A stretch of 64,000 bases of DNA. Source: Siderastrea siderea (taxonomy: Eukaryota; Cnidaria; Anthozoa; Scleractinia; Rhizangiidae). Position 1 is the first letter of the stretch. The number at the start of each line of letters is the position of its first letter. Of the stretch, positions 1 to 9,763 are shown piece by piece. The DNA is taken from positions 31,519,186-31,583,185 of the forward strand of contig OZ034968.1 of the NCBI GenBank assembly GCA_964030785.1, given 5' to 3'. The position numbers and the translations under genes were made by a program. The notes under the pieces were generated by a model. The model worked only from the letters and a program-made list of their open reading frames with translations. It searched no databases and had not been told where the DNA came from.

Positions 1-1275
1 ATAACAGAAGATTAAAGAATTGTGTGAACCCACTAAAGTGTAGACAAGTATCATATGAACGCACTACTGAACCTTTCAAGGAAACGTATGGTGAAACGTT
101 CTGAAGACGGCTAATTTCGTTCGAACATAGAAATGACGGAGAAAACGTTGCCATCTGAGACGAGAATTAGTAGGGAAAAATGCTGAGAGGACAAAACAAG
201 TATCATACGAACATTACGATATCCTTCTACAGAATAAGTTTTAAAATTCTGCTCACTCAATTTGCTTTTGGGATCCAATCATCAGAAGCAATATTTAGTT
301 TGGTTTCCATCCGGTGCTTTAGTGCTTTGAAATTTTCATTAGCCAAAATGGCTAGTGAAAGCGCACGACTTACTAGCCAAAACGGAATTACTACTAGTCT
401 GTGGACTAGTTGGCTACCGTTAGTCTCGAGCCCTGAATTTCTACATGTAATTCCCAGAGCTCAATGTAGTGGACTAATAATCGTGTATCTCTGTGCCAAC
501 CAGATTATTTTTAAGTCAATAAATTGCAATGAGAAATAAGTTTCATTTTCATATACCTGCGCCAGTAAAGGAACAAATAATTTGTCTTTAAAAAAATATA
601 TAAATCACAAAAGTAGCCGGCACAAACGACCCAAGTAGCCAGTAAATTCTGCCAGCTGCCGGCTGTTAGGGACAACCCTGTTATAAGCAGTATAAGATGA
701 TATTTTAATTCAGGAGACGCATTATTTTAGGATATGTTATGATCGCAGGTTGAAATTCATTTGTCCCATGTTCAACGCTACAGATTTTGTGGTCAGCTTG
801 CGGTCAACAATCTTGTGGTCACGTGATTACTATTTTTGAAACCGCAGAGTGAAATCAACGGTCCGTGAAGCGACACAAAATTCAAGCCATTTGAAAGGAA
901 GTCTGGGATCAATAGTAATCAGTGGCTTATAGTGCCAGCACACATGATTGTGACTGTCATAATAAACACAAATGATGAAAACAGAGATCAAAGACCTTCC
1001 CAGCAACCTCCTAGCAAGCAGAAATACCCAGCCTTTGTCATCTTCATCTTTGATAGGTTGCCTGTTATTACAAATCATTTTGATAAGGTTGTAATACTGT
1101 GATTTGAGAGCTCTACAGGACTCTTCTTGTAGTGTCACTCACCAAAAAATTAAAGGAGTGTGCTTGTAATTGTCAACCATTTTGCGATTGCTATGCATGC
1201 ATGAGGGTTTGAACTTGATCATAATCAACCAGGAAGGGCACCACACACATTTTCCAGTACATAGCCTCTTTTAGG
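1..1275. other. No gene seen (copy 1, left part)
   Basis: AT-rich sequence with only short ORFs (for example 180-539 +) that show no domain, signal peptide or splice structure. Short imperfect direct repeats of an AGTAGCC-type motif lie near 610-670. Nothing else supportable. The equivalent in copy 2 is 12352-13626. Confidence 0.6.
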
Positions 1276-1326
1276 GAGGCCTTCCAAGCGGGGTAGCCTT
1301 GTTGCTTTTACCCCTTGGAAGGCCTC
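1276..1326. repeat. Hairpin (inverted repeat), copy 1
   Basis: GAGGCCTTCCAAG at 1276-1288 pairs with CTTGGAAGGCCTC at 1314-1326, extended by a G/C run, around a loop of about 18 bases. A CCTCTTTTAG direct repeat flanks both arms. It may be the remnant of a small foldback element; no function can be assigned. Confidence 0.7.
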
Positions 1327-2582
1327 TTTTAGCGGACAAGTAGTCTCAGCAATCCTAAAATTTTGAGCACCAGTGCTGCATTTAACATGGGCCTATTGTG
1401 TTTACATACTGAAAATTAGGGGTGCCATACCAAAAAGTTGAAAGCTTGGTGCCAAAAGTTTGGTTTGTTATCATGTTATGCCCTTTTTTTAAAGCATGTG
1501 TATTTAAATGGGGCTTCAGAGTGTCATACCATGCATCATACATGAATGTTGTAACTACAGCAACAAACCTGGTTCTTGTCTGCCACTGTAGATCGAAATG
1601 GAGCTCTAGCTTGGTCCCTATAATAACTATAAATCTTACCTCAGAAAAGTTCAAATTTTCGAAGATTTCGCAACAGGAGAGCAAACGCTCTGCCATTAAA
1701 CGCAAATTTCGACAGGTTTCTTTTTCCCTCGCTCGTTCAAGTTCTCCTCTGCCTCAATTCACAAGTTCCCTGATTGGTCAAGCACAGTACGCGTTAGTTT
1801 GCAGGCAATAGCGACGCTCTTGGCTCATAAAATGTAGAAATTGGCTGCTGTCGCAATGTACTTTTCCATTCATTGAGTTCTGACGTCGATCTTCTGTCCC
1901 GGGGAGCCAAAATGTTTGCAACAGAAGCAGCAAAGTCTCTCTCAATGCTTGGAAAAGTACAGACCAACTGATCAGCACGCTAATACGCTATTCTTTCTAG
2001 AATTGATCACGTGGTATATCAGATCATACACTGTTCACGTGCGCTGATTCGAAAAAAAAGGGCACAGGCCTACCATCCTAATAGAAAGGTACCCTGAAGA
2101 CTCCCATCAATTCCAATTTGTAAAACTGTTCTCGCGCGCAAACTTCAACAAACGAGAACAAAAGCCCCATATAACGCCTTTAGAGAGGCTGACATGATAA
2201 CCGAAACAGCCACCCCAGAAAAACGAAAGGCCAATATATGTGCGGACATTATATACCGAAACTTTGCCTAGTGTACTGTTGTTCTGTTATCACGGAAAAA
2301 ACCTTAGTTGTTCCATTGTTTGCCGATTTGTTTGTTTGTTTGTTTTGTAGTCTGAAAGTCACGTATTGTTGCCATTGTTTTCATTTTATTTTCTTGCTTT
2401 GCGATCGCCACCAAATGGCCAAAAAAACCAACTCTTCTCGGCATCTTTTCAAAATTGTGATCAAGTCCATTCCTGATAAAAAGAATTGTCACGGTAGCAC
2501 CATGCTCCTTTGCGCAATATAAATCAACCAAAATGCCCAGAAAATGATTCTACTGATCCACCATCCGGGTAATGTGGCAGTT
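1327..2582. other. No gene seen
   Basis: Overlapping short ORFs on both strands (1382-1705 -, 1422-1811 +, 1778-1978 -) without recognisable domains or splice-site support. A TTTG microrepeat of about five units lies near 2328-2346. No promoter or RNA gene could be supported. The copy 2 equivalent is 13678-14933. Confidence 0.5.
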
Positions 2583-2590
2583 ATGCATTA

Positions 2591-3498
2591 GACAATTCCA
2601 GCTGCGCCCATGCCCCCCCCCCCCCCCGGGCTAACCCCCGGGCATTAGCATTTTTTCTCTTGGATGGCAAATTCCCCGGGGGTGGGGACACTTAAGCTAC
2701 AAATGCCCCGCGGTGGGGACAAAGGAAGAGGGCAAATGTCCCGCCCCCGGAATGGTACGTCCCCAATCAACACTGCAGCAGTTTTCATTCATTGCACAAT
2801 AATGCCACTTTCAGCATTAAATGTGTGATTTTTCGTTTCTGTAGGCCTGCCTCTCCGTCTTCTATTGTTTGTAATGGCACTATCCGATGTTAATAAACTT
2901 AATAACGCCAAGCATGGTATTTTAATACTTCACAGACAACACTACATGATAGTTGATTGTTACTTAAATGTTTGAAAACAGTTCGCTAGTAAACAAAAAT
3001 CTTGACATTATAAAAGTCATCTGTTGTGAATAATATGCAAAAGTACATACACATGTTTTTAGAATTTAATAATCGATCATTATAGTTTAAGAGTCATCAC
3101 GACTAAATTTTATTTAGATCCTTGATCAAAGAAGTATGCGTACGTCGATTCACGTTGAACGTTTCCAATCTCGCTATATATAGTGATAGCTCAAGTTGTG
3201 CCTTGATAAGCAATGAAGAAATGCATAAAATCGAGAAAACCTCCACTAGTTTGTCCAGTCCATGACGGTCGATCCAATCTGCGACGAATTGCTGGTCCTT
3301 TGCGATAAAATCCTCCATGTTTGGATTTCGAGTCGGAAACCACGAGTTTGTCAAAACCCAGGAGTAGCCCCGGGGTAGGCAAATGCCCGACCCCCGGGCC
3401 GTGCCAAATTTGCTAATGCCCCACCCCCGGAACTGACAGGGTGCGCAAATGCCCCGCAGTTGCCCCGGGGGGGGGATGGGCGCAGCTGGAATTGACTG
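2591..3498. mobile_element. GC-rich inverted-repeat transposon, non-autonomous, copy 1
   Basis: The left end CAATTCCAGCTGCGCCCAT (from 2593) is matched by its exact reverse complement at the right end (to 3495). Both ends continue into C/G-rich subterminal sequence containing repeated GGGCAAATGCCC-like motifs and a run of 15 C. The direct repeat ATGCATTA flanks both sides (2583-2590 and 3499-3506), a candidate 8-bp target-site duplication as in hAT elements. The outermost bases of the two ends do not match perfectly, so exact termini are uncertain. The interior encodes no transposase; the ORFs here are read-throughs of repeat sequence. Confidence 0.75.
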
Positions 3499-3540
3499 AT
3501 GCATTATTTATGTTCATTTGCCGGTTTCCTCGTAATTTGG

Positions 3541-3705
3541 TAGCCTGCGTAGCTGGCGGGATTGTTTGCACGAAGGGAATACAAGTAGCCGCGAATGCAA
3601 TGGTGAGAAGCAGTTTGGGATACTTCCTGGTGGCCTACGCCGCTCATGGCGGCTCCGCCGCCAAAAAGTTAGCTTCGCATGCAATACCGCTAGCTACGCA
3701 GGCTA
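3541..3705. mobile_element. Short MITE with TAGCCTGCGTAGCT ends, copy 1
   Basis: TAGCCTGCGTAGCT at 3541 is inverted at the right end (AGCTACGCAGGCTA, ending 3705), enclosing about 135 bp. The inner part holds a second small palindrome, GGCGGCTCCGCCGCC (3649-3663). The size and terminal inverted repeats fit a MITE. No clear target duplication was identified. Confidence 0.65.
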
Positions 3706-4131
3706 GTAATTTGGCAACGTTTGTTCTTACTATTGCAAAAAAGTGTAAAGCCAGAATTTCCGCAGGCGATTTTTCTGTTTTCTTTAGCCTCTTATTCAAA
3801 GCGAAGGCCTGGTGCAGAGTCTTCATCATGAAAACGAGTTTCATTTGCATGCGAGCGAAGAAATCATTTTCATTGTGTAATATTCTGCGCACCAGTCTTG
3901 AAAAAGAGGCTACAAGCAACTTGGACTGTTGTGTTTTGTATTTTTCCCTAGGGTATCGGCAATCAGAGAGCACCATCTCCCCCAAACCACCCCAAACTTT
4001 CTGCAATCTGACAAACGTTTCTCATGGGCGATTATTCGGTAACTATCGTATCCGTCGTGTGAGGAAAAAAATTTACTCAACATTGTCTTTCTCTAGCCAG
4101 GTGTATAAATGGGTAACAGCGAACAACTGGG

Positions 4132-4511
4132 GTAACCTATCAAACTGTTGGGGGGGGTAACCTATCAAACTGTTGGGGGGTAACCTATCAAACTGTTGGG
4201 GGGGTAACCTATCAAACTGTTGGGGGGGTAACCTATCAAACTGTTGGGGGGTAACCTATCAAACTGTTGGGGGGTAACCTATCAAACTGTTAGGGGGGTA
4301 ACCTATCAAACTGTTGGGGGGTAACCTATCAAACTGTTGGGGGGTAACCTATCAAACTGTCGGGGGGGTAACCTATCAAACTGTTGGGGGGGTAACCTAT
4401 CAAACTGTTGGGGGGTAACCTATCAAACTGGTGGGGGGGGGTAACCTATCAAACTGTTGGGGGTGTAACCTATCAAACTGTTGGGGGGGTAACCTATCAA
4501 ACTGTTGGGGG
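4132..4511. repeat. G-rich minisatellite, 16 units of about 24 bp, copy 1
   Basis: Sixteen tandem copies of GTAACCTATCAAACTGTTG followed by a run of 5-9 G. The unit body is almost invariant; variation is mostly G-run length (unit length 23-26) plus rare changes such as TTAGG, TCGGG and TGGTG. Because G-run length varies, the reading frame shifts between units, so this is not a coding repeat. The regular G-runs could form G-quadruplexes. Confidence 0.95.
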
Positions 4512-7500
4512 ATCAGTTATTCACCCAAGTGGAGGTGAATAGTGGCGAATATTTGCCAAGTCGCAAAGCGGTGAGGGAAATATCTACCACTTTTCATCGA
4601 CACTGAGGTGAATAATTGTTTTGGTATATACCAAACCAGTGGATAGCCAGCACCAAATAGTTGCTATTTTTCTGAGAAATGAGGAAAAACTCGCGCGCGA
4701 AATCCAGAACAATACCGAGAGGAAAATAGCACATGCTATCCCGAGTTTGAGCGGTCAACTAGAGCGCAAGAAAAACACTATCCACTGGTTTGGTATGTTA
4801 TGTTATTTTCTACTTTACTAATTATCTTAGTTAATGAAATAATATGTAATTAAATTTAAGTAGCTTTTGCAATACTACCAAATTTCTATGTAGTCATGCA
4901 AATAAAGCTTGTTGTTGTTGTTGTTAATAATATTTGTCGGTTGCTTCATGTTACGTAAAGTAGGCTTAGGTAGACTACGAGCAGGGTTCCGCTCGTGGAA
5001 AGTCGTTTAAAAAGAACATCTGAGCGAGCGCGAAAATCGTCCACCGCGTAGGAACGCGACACGCCCCGATAAGCCGCGCGCGTACGCGTCACGTTTCCAC
5101 GCGGCAGGCGATTTTCGCGCTCACTTGCGTGTTCCTTTAGCTCGACTATCCCTGAGAGGAAACAGAGACTTGGCGTAATCTAGGTTTTAAGGTTCCATCA
5201 ACAGATCGTAGGCCACCCAGGCCCGAAGTACGCCTGTACCTATTTCAGACCCTCCAAGAGCATAATAGTGTTTAGAAAACATGAATTTTATTTTCCTAAT
5301 AACTGTAATTGTGCAATGAAATGTTTGAAAGGTTTTGAAGATGTTTACAAGTTAGAATAATTTAGAAGTTGTGGTAACTTGCAAAGCAAAACGTTTTTGC
5401 TTTGTAAACATGATACAGTTTCTCGTGTTCACCGACTTGCATCTAGGTTAGGCATGACGTCACTGCATGACTCTGTTAGCGCTTTTCAGTTAATTTTAGA
5501 TAGAGTTTACAGTGGAACGAGAAAAGCACTAGGAAAAACTCCCAATAATGCAAAAGTTGCAATCTGAATAAAATGCCAAATTTTATTTTGAAAAATAAGC
5601 CTAACACAAACAGAGGTGCAAGGAAGTACCGCGCGCTGAAGATGGGTATACTTTGGGACTTTATCCATAGACTCAAAGGTTTATAATATTAAACCACCTT
5701 GTACAGCATAACAAGCAGAAAGAAAAGTACTTCTCAGTAGCTACTAATTGAATGTAGTTTTCACATTTTAGGTTTTTCCCCCACAGACTCAAACAATAGA
5801 ACTGCCAGCTCGTACTGCAGTACAGTACAAGAAGTGCTCAATAGCTTTTCGAAGCTTTCAAATAGTGTTTCAACCACATAAAATGTACTTCATAAGCAGC
5901 TGGCTCTGGGAGTCATTGCTAGGGACGAAAATTTCTCGGGCACGAGGTCGAGCCGAATACTTCATGCAAAAGAAAGTTAAAACTTGATTGGAATAAGTTT
6001 CATGGCATAGAGAAATAGCATTTCTGTACCTGTTTGTGGTTAACCTGTTTTTATGAGCTTAAAAACAAGTTCTCATGTATTCCGGAAGACATAAAAGAAA
6101 ACAAGTTACTCGAGACAATTTATTGGTATCACTAAACAGGTAGATCAAATCAACTTCGCTGTTTTCCATCAGGTACCGCTGTTAAAAAGCGTGGGAAAGC
6201 GAGAAAAATCTCTGCTAAAACAAGTACATTGATTTACAAACGGGCCCAGTTCGGAACTAGAAACACGTGGAGTTGAACTTTTTCTCAGGAGGGGAGCTCA
6301 CAACTTTCTCTAGCAATGTCAATACGCGTAATAAACATCGATATATACCAGGGTCAACTGGTGGCTCTATTCTACGGGAACACGTGCTTAAACAGTTACG
6401 CTAAAAGGTTAAATGAATGATTAAATGGAACCGCCATCTGTCGTTTGTTATGTTATGTAGTTTGTAGGGCTGTTTACCCGTAGCTGATAATGGACTTGGC
6501 GCAAATTCGCGCGCGCTCTTTTTCAGCCTCGATTTTGTCAAAATACAGGTTTGTTTTCATATGAATAGTTCAAACCTTATGTCGAGTTTCAATTTTTACG
6601 CGACTTCGTTCTTATACTAACCTAAGCCGACATAAAAACGGTGAATGTTCAGCTGACTGTCTAGTACTTTAGGTACGGAAAATATTGCTTTGAGCGTCCA
6701 AACGGGCATTTAGTCTGTTCAGAATTTCGTTTGGTAAAACACACAAAGAACCATTAGATAATTAACAATTATTTGGTGAACGCGCGTTGGATGTGAGGTT
6801 ATAATCGTCTCCCATCCAACAAGCGCGAGTGGAATAGTTCTTTTGTTAAATTTTTAACTTCGGTAATAAATCATTGCTGAAGTTTTTGCCATATCAATTG
6901 GACAAAACTTTTGCTTCGCGACGAAAACTTTGGAACGGCGCGGCCCTTGATATGATACATAATTTCCGCAGTTGTGAGGCAAAGAGCCGGCAAGGTTATT
7001 CGATCATTACCTGTGTGCGGTGGACCCAAAAAGAAAGCTATGAAAATGAAATAACCAAGATTGGGAATTAAATAAACTGTTTTTAGTCAGTGACATTTGT
7101 ATCAAGCTAGGACAGTTAATTTCCCATCGGCTCTGTATTCAATTCTGCATGTTCATATACAGAAACTGTCAAAAGCATCAGTCTAACTGATAAATAGACT
7201 TGCCCACAAGTCGAGCTCAGAGTTTTGTTTTTCGGAAGCGCGATTTCGGAAGCGCGAAAAACCTAAAAAACGGAGCGCGGAGCTCGCACGCGCCCACCAG
7301 CGGAACCCGGCGGAAATAAGAAGCGAAGGACTCATTACGAAAGTCTAGGTAAAAAATTGAAAACAAGCCATGTAAACTAAGAAACAATTCAAGCTTAAGA
7401 TATTGCCACGGAAAAGTGTATCATGACCCAGGGAATATGTGTATCTGTCCGACATTCCAGACCATAACCGGCGCACAGGAGAAGCGAAAGAGGCGGTTGA

Positions 7501-7640
7501 GCTCGCGTCAGTGCGGAAGGGTAGCAATGCTGAATCAACAAAATACGACAAAAAAGTTCGGTTAAATCCATCTCTGCAACAAAACACTATTTTTCCTGGT
7601 AAAGAGAAAGTTCGCCATTGTTAAATCACTGAGGTCGATC
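4512..7640. other. No gene seen (copy 1)
   Basis: Short ORFs only (4621-4821 +, 5379-5567 +, 5476-5676 -, 6874-7071 +, 7345-7587 -), none recognisable. Features: a GTT microrepeat near 4910-4925; a partly palindromic GC-rich patch at about 5000-5130 in which GCGCGAAAATCG reappears inverted as CGATTTTCGCGC; and a GGAAGCGCGATTTC-type direct repeat near 7234-7258. No support for a gene. The copy 2 equivalent is 16862-19990. Confidence 0.5.
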
Positions 7641-8077
7641 TACCGTGTGGCACTAAATTTTTGCGGGTTCTAATTTTTGCGATATTTGTGGGTTTTTTCG
7701 CGATCCGCAAGCATAACTTCCCACAAAATAAAACTACCGCAAATTTTTTCGCCGCAAAAATTTACTCCACTGTAGAAATTATATACAAAAATCAGTACTG
7801 ATTTGAAGGAGAAAATGCCTTAGATAACTCAGTGGATAATACATCAAGTGGCACCCTAGTTATTTGCGATCCACTGGGGTGTAATAGAGTGACATTCCTA
7901 TTTGTATTTCGATTCCTTTTAGTGGGCCATTTGAACGCGACTTCCAGAAAATCGCAAAAATTAATTCCCAGCAAGAAAAACCAGTCTTTTCAAATCGCAA
8001 AAATTAGTTCCTGCAAAACACAGAAAATCGCCAATCTGCAAAATTAAACTCCCGCAAAAATTTAGTGCCGCACGGTA
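7641..8077. mobile_element. TA-flanked MITE with repeated TTTTTGCG motifs, copy 1
   Basis: The left end TACCGTGTGGCACTAAATTT (7641-7660) is inverted at the right end (AAATTTAGTGCCGCACGGTA, ending 8077), with one mismatch. TA at both outer edges fits a TA target duplication (Tc1/mariner-like or other TA-targeting family). The arms contain several copies of AATTTTTGCGG or CGCAAAAATT, giving multiple subterminal inverted repeats. About 437 bp, no transposase. Confidence 0.8.
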
Positions 8078-9668
8078 TGTCTAGTTGAATGTATTTGTTT
8101 AACACATTTAATAATTTAGTTGTATTTCCTGTCTAGCCGTCGCGTGGAAGTTAACTCTTTTACGATTTATTGCTAAGTGGACGAGGTTCAGAATTGGAAA
8201 ATTAAAAATTCGCAAATACGGGCAATAAAAAAATTTTCATCTCGAACTTTTCTCAATTTTTCGCACGTAAAAACAACAACACTATGGCAAAGTTCTGCTC
8301 CGTGGCGTTTAATTAATAAATGGCCACACCTAATAGTCTTAATGTTTCATTGACACAATTACGGGCAAAAATCTCACTGAGTATCAGCTGACAAGAATTA
8401 AATTGGTCAGGCCATGGCAGTGAAAGAGGTGTGGTTCAGCCTACTTTGTAACGTGTTCAGTTTAGACTTATTCTTTCCGTCGACTCAGAGACACAAGCCC
8501 TCCTACAATTCCCAGCAGGTCAAATTGTTGCCCTTTTCAAATGATCAACAACACCTGTTACGTAAATTCTATTAGGTCAAAGAACACTTAAGCACGTGTA
8601 CCTTGCAATAAAAGACACTGTAGTACCTGTTCCAATCTCGTTAAAAAAATCAGATGTTCTGAATTGGATAGCGCTGCAGTACCTGTTCTGATCACGCACA
8701 ATCGATCAGATGTTCTAGAATGCTTGTTTTGTTTGTACTCTGACTAGTACCACCAGAAAGTGGTTCTTTAACGTTCCCTCAGACATACATGATATGCCAA
8801 GAAAATCAAGGAAACAAAACAGGCCGTAAAAATTAACCTCTCTATTTCACACAGGCTTCATCCCGACGCCATGTGTGAGGACATTGCAGAGCCACAAATA
8901 CAGACTGAAAACAACTGATTACATAACACATCCTGTTACACTATCAAAAAAAAGTTCATTACAGTTGGTTTTATTGGCTGGAAAGTCGCACTGAGTTGAC
9001 CGACAAAAAATAAAGCGCGCTTTCTGATTGATAAGCAAACCAACAGCTAACCCAGTGTTATGTTCACGCCCTTACGGTATTAAATTTGTTACCTGTCATA
9101 AATACATATATAACACCATTAACAGCTGTCACTTAGCTCATCACATACACAAACGCGTCCTAACCACTTCTCCACTGCACGCAAGTGAGTAACTGAATAC
9201 ATAAATACTGGGTCACAAAAGTTGACGCCCATTTTCTCAGGCTGACAATCCGCGTGGATGTGAAGCCGAAGTGACCTAGTTTTGGGGTGTAATTTGTAAA
9301 CGGAAGGTCCCCGGTCAGGTAATCCCCCTGACGACAAGATGGCAGTCCCGTATTTAACTCCTTTACTTTGCCTCCTGTCGGCTGGGATTCTTAAAACGTC
9401 AAATTCAATCAGTGATGTCAGTTTGCTCAATTTAAGGCCACAACATAATTACTTGGTTTACCAAAGCCTGCGTATAGCAAGCTTTTTCCTGTGACGTTTC
9501 TGCGCATAGGAGAGAATTTGAGAATTTTTTGTTTTTTGCCGCGCAAAGGTTGGGCCAAGTAGCACAGAACACTATGCAACATAGATCACTCTGTTGCTCA
9601 ACAGAAAACAGCCGATGTTTGTGGTAAAGAAAGAAAGATGGTAAATAAGATGCTAAGATGGAGGAGGC
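8078..9668. other. No gene seen (copy 1)
   Basis: AT-rich; the longest ORF (9119-9430 -, 103 codons) has no recognisable domain, no signal peptide and no clear splice sites. A motif pair near 8640-8720 (CAGATGTTCT twice, about 60 bp apart) is a short imperfect direct repeat. Nothing else supportable. The copy 2 equivalent is 20428-22018. Confidence 0.5.
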
Positions 9669-9763
9669 GTGTCACAGCGAGCTTAGTAAAAAGTAAATGT
9701 ATACCCCTCTCGCCACGAGTCTCCCAAAAGCTCAGTGGTTAGAACGCGCGGCCGGTGTGCGGA
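9669..9763 (+). mobile_element. SINE fragment with tRNA-like A box, copy 1
   Basis: CGCCACGAGTCTCCCA followed by AAGCTCAGTGGTTAGAACGC matches, with changes, the same segment of the SINE on the minus strand at 33031-33175 (there CCCAGTAGCTCAGTGGTTAC). AGCTCAGTGGTTAGA resembles a tRNA A box (D arm). The B box and tail are missing, so it is truncated. Confidence 0.6.

Noticed and set aside
180..539. 119-codon plus-strand ORF (and copy at 12531-12890)
   Set aside because: Low-complexity composition, no recognisable family and no splice evidence; treated as chance.
3441..4160. 239-codon ORF on the plus strand
   Set aside because: It runs through the end of a transposon, a MITE and into the minisatellite; the translation has no domain and the frame is held only by chance.
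4132..4511. CRISPR-like array
   Set aside because: Units are contiguous with no unique spacers, and the genome is eukaryotic; it is a minisatellite.
9119..9430. 103-codon minus-strand ORF (and its copy at 21469-21780)
   Set aside because: No domain, signal or splice support; perfect conservation between copies reflects the recent duplication, not selection.
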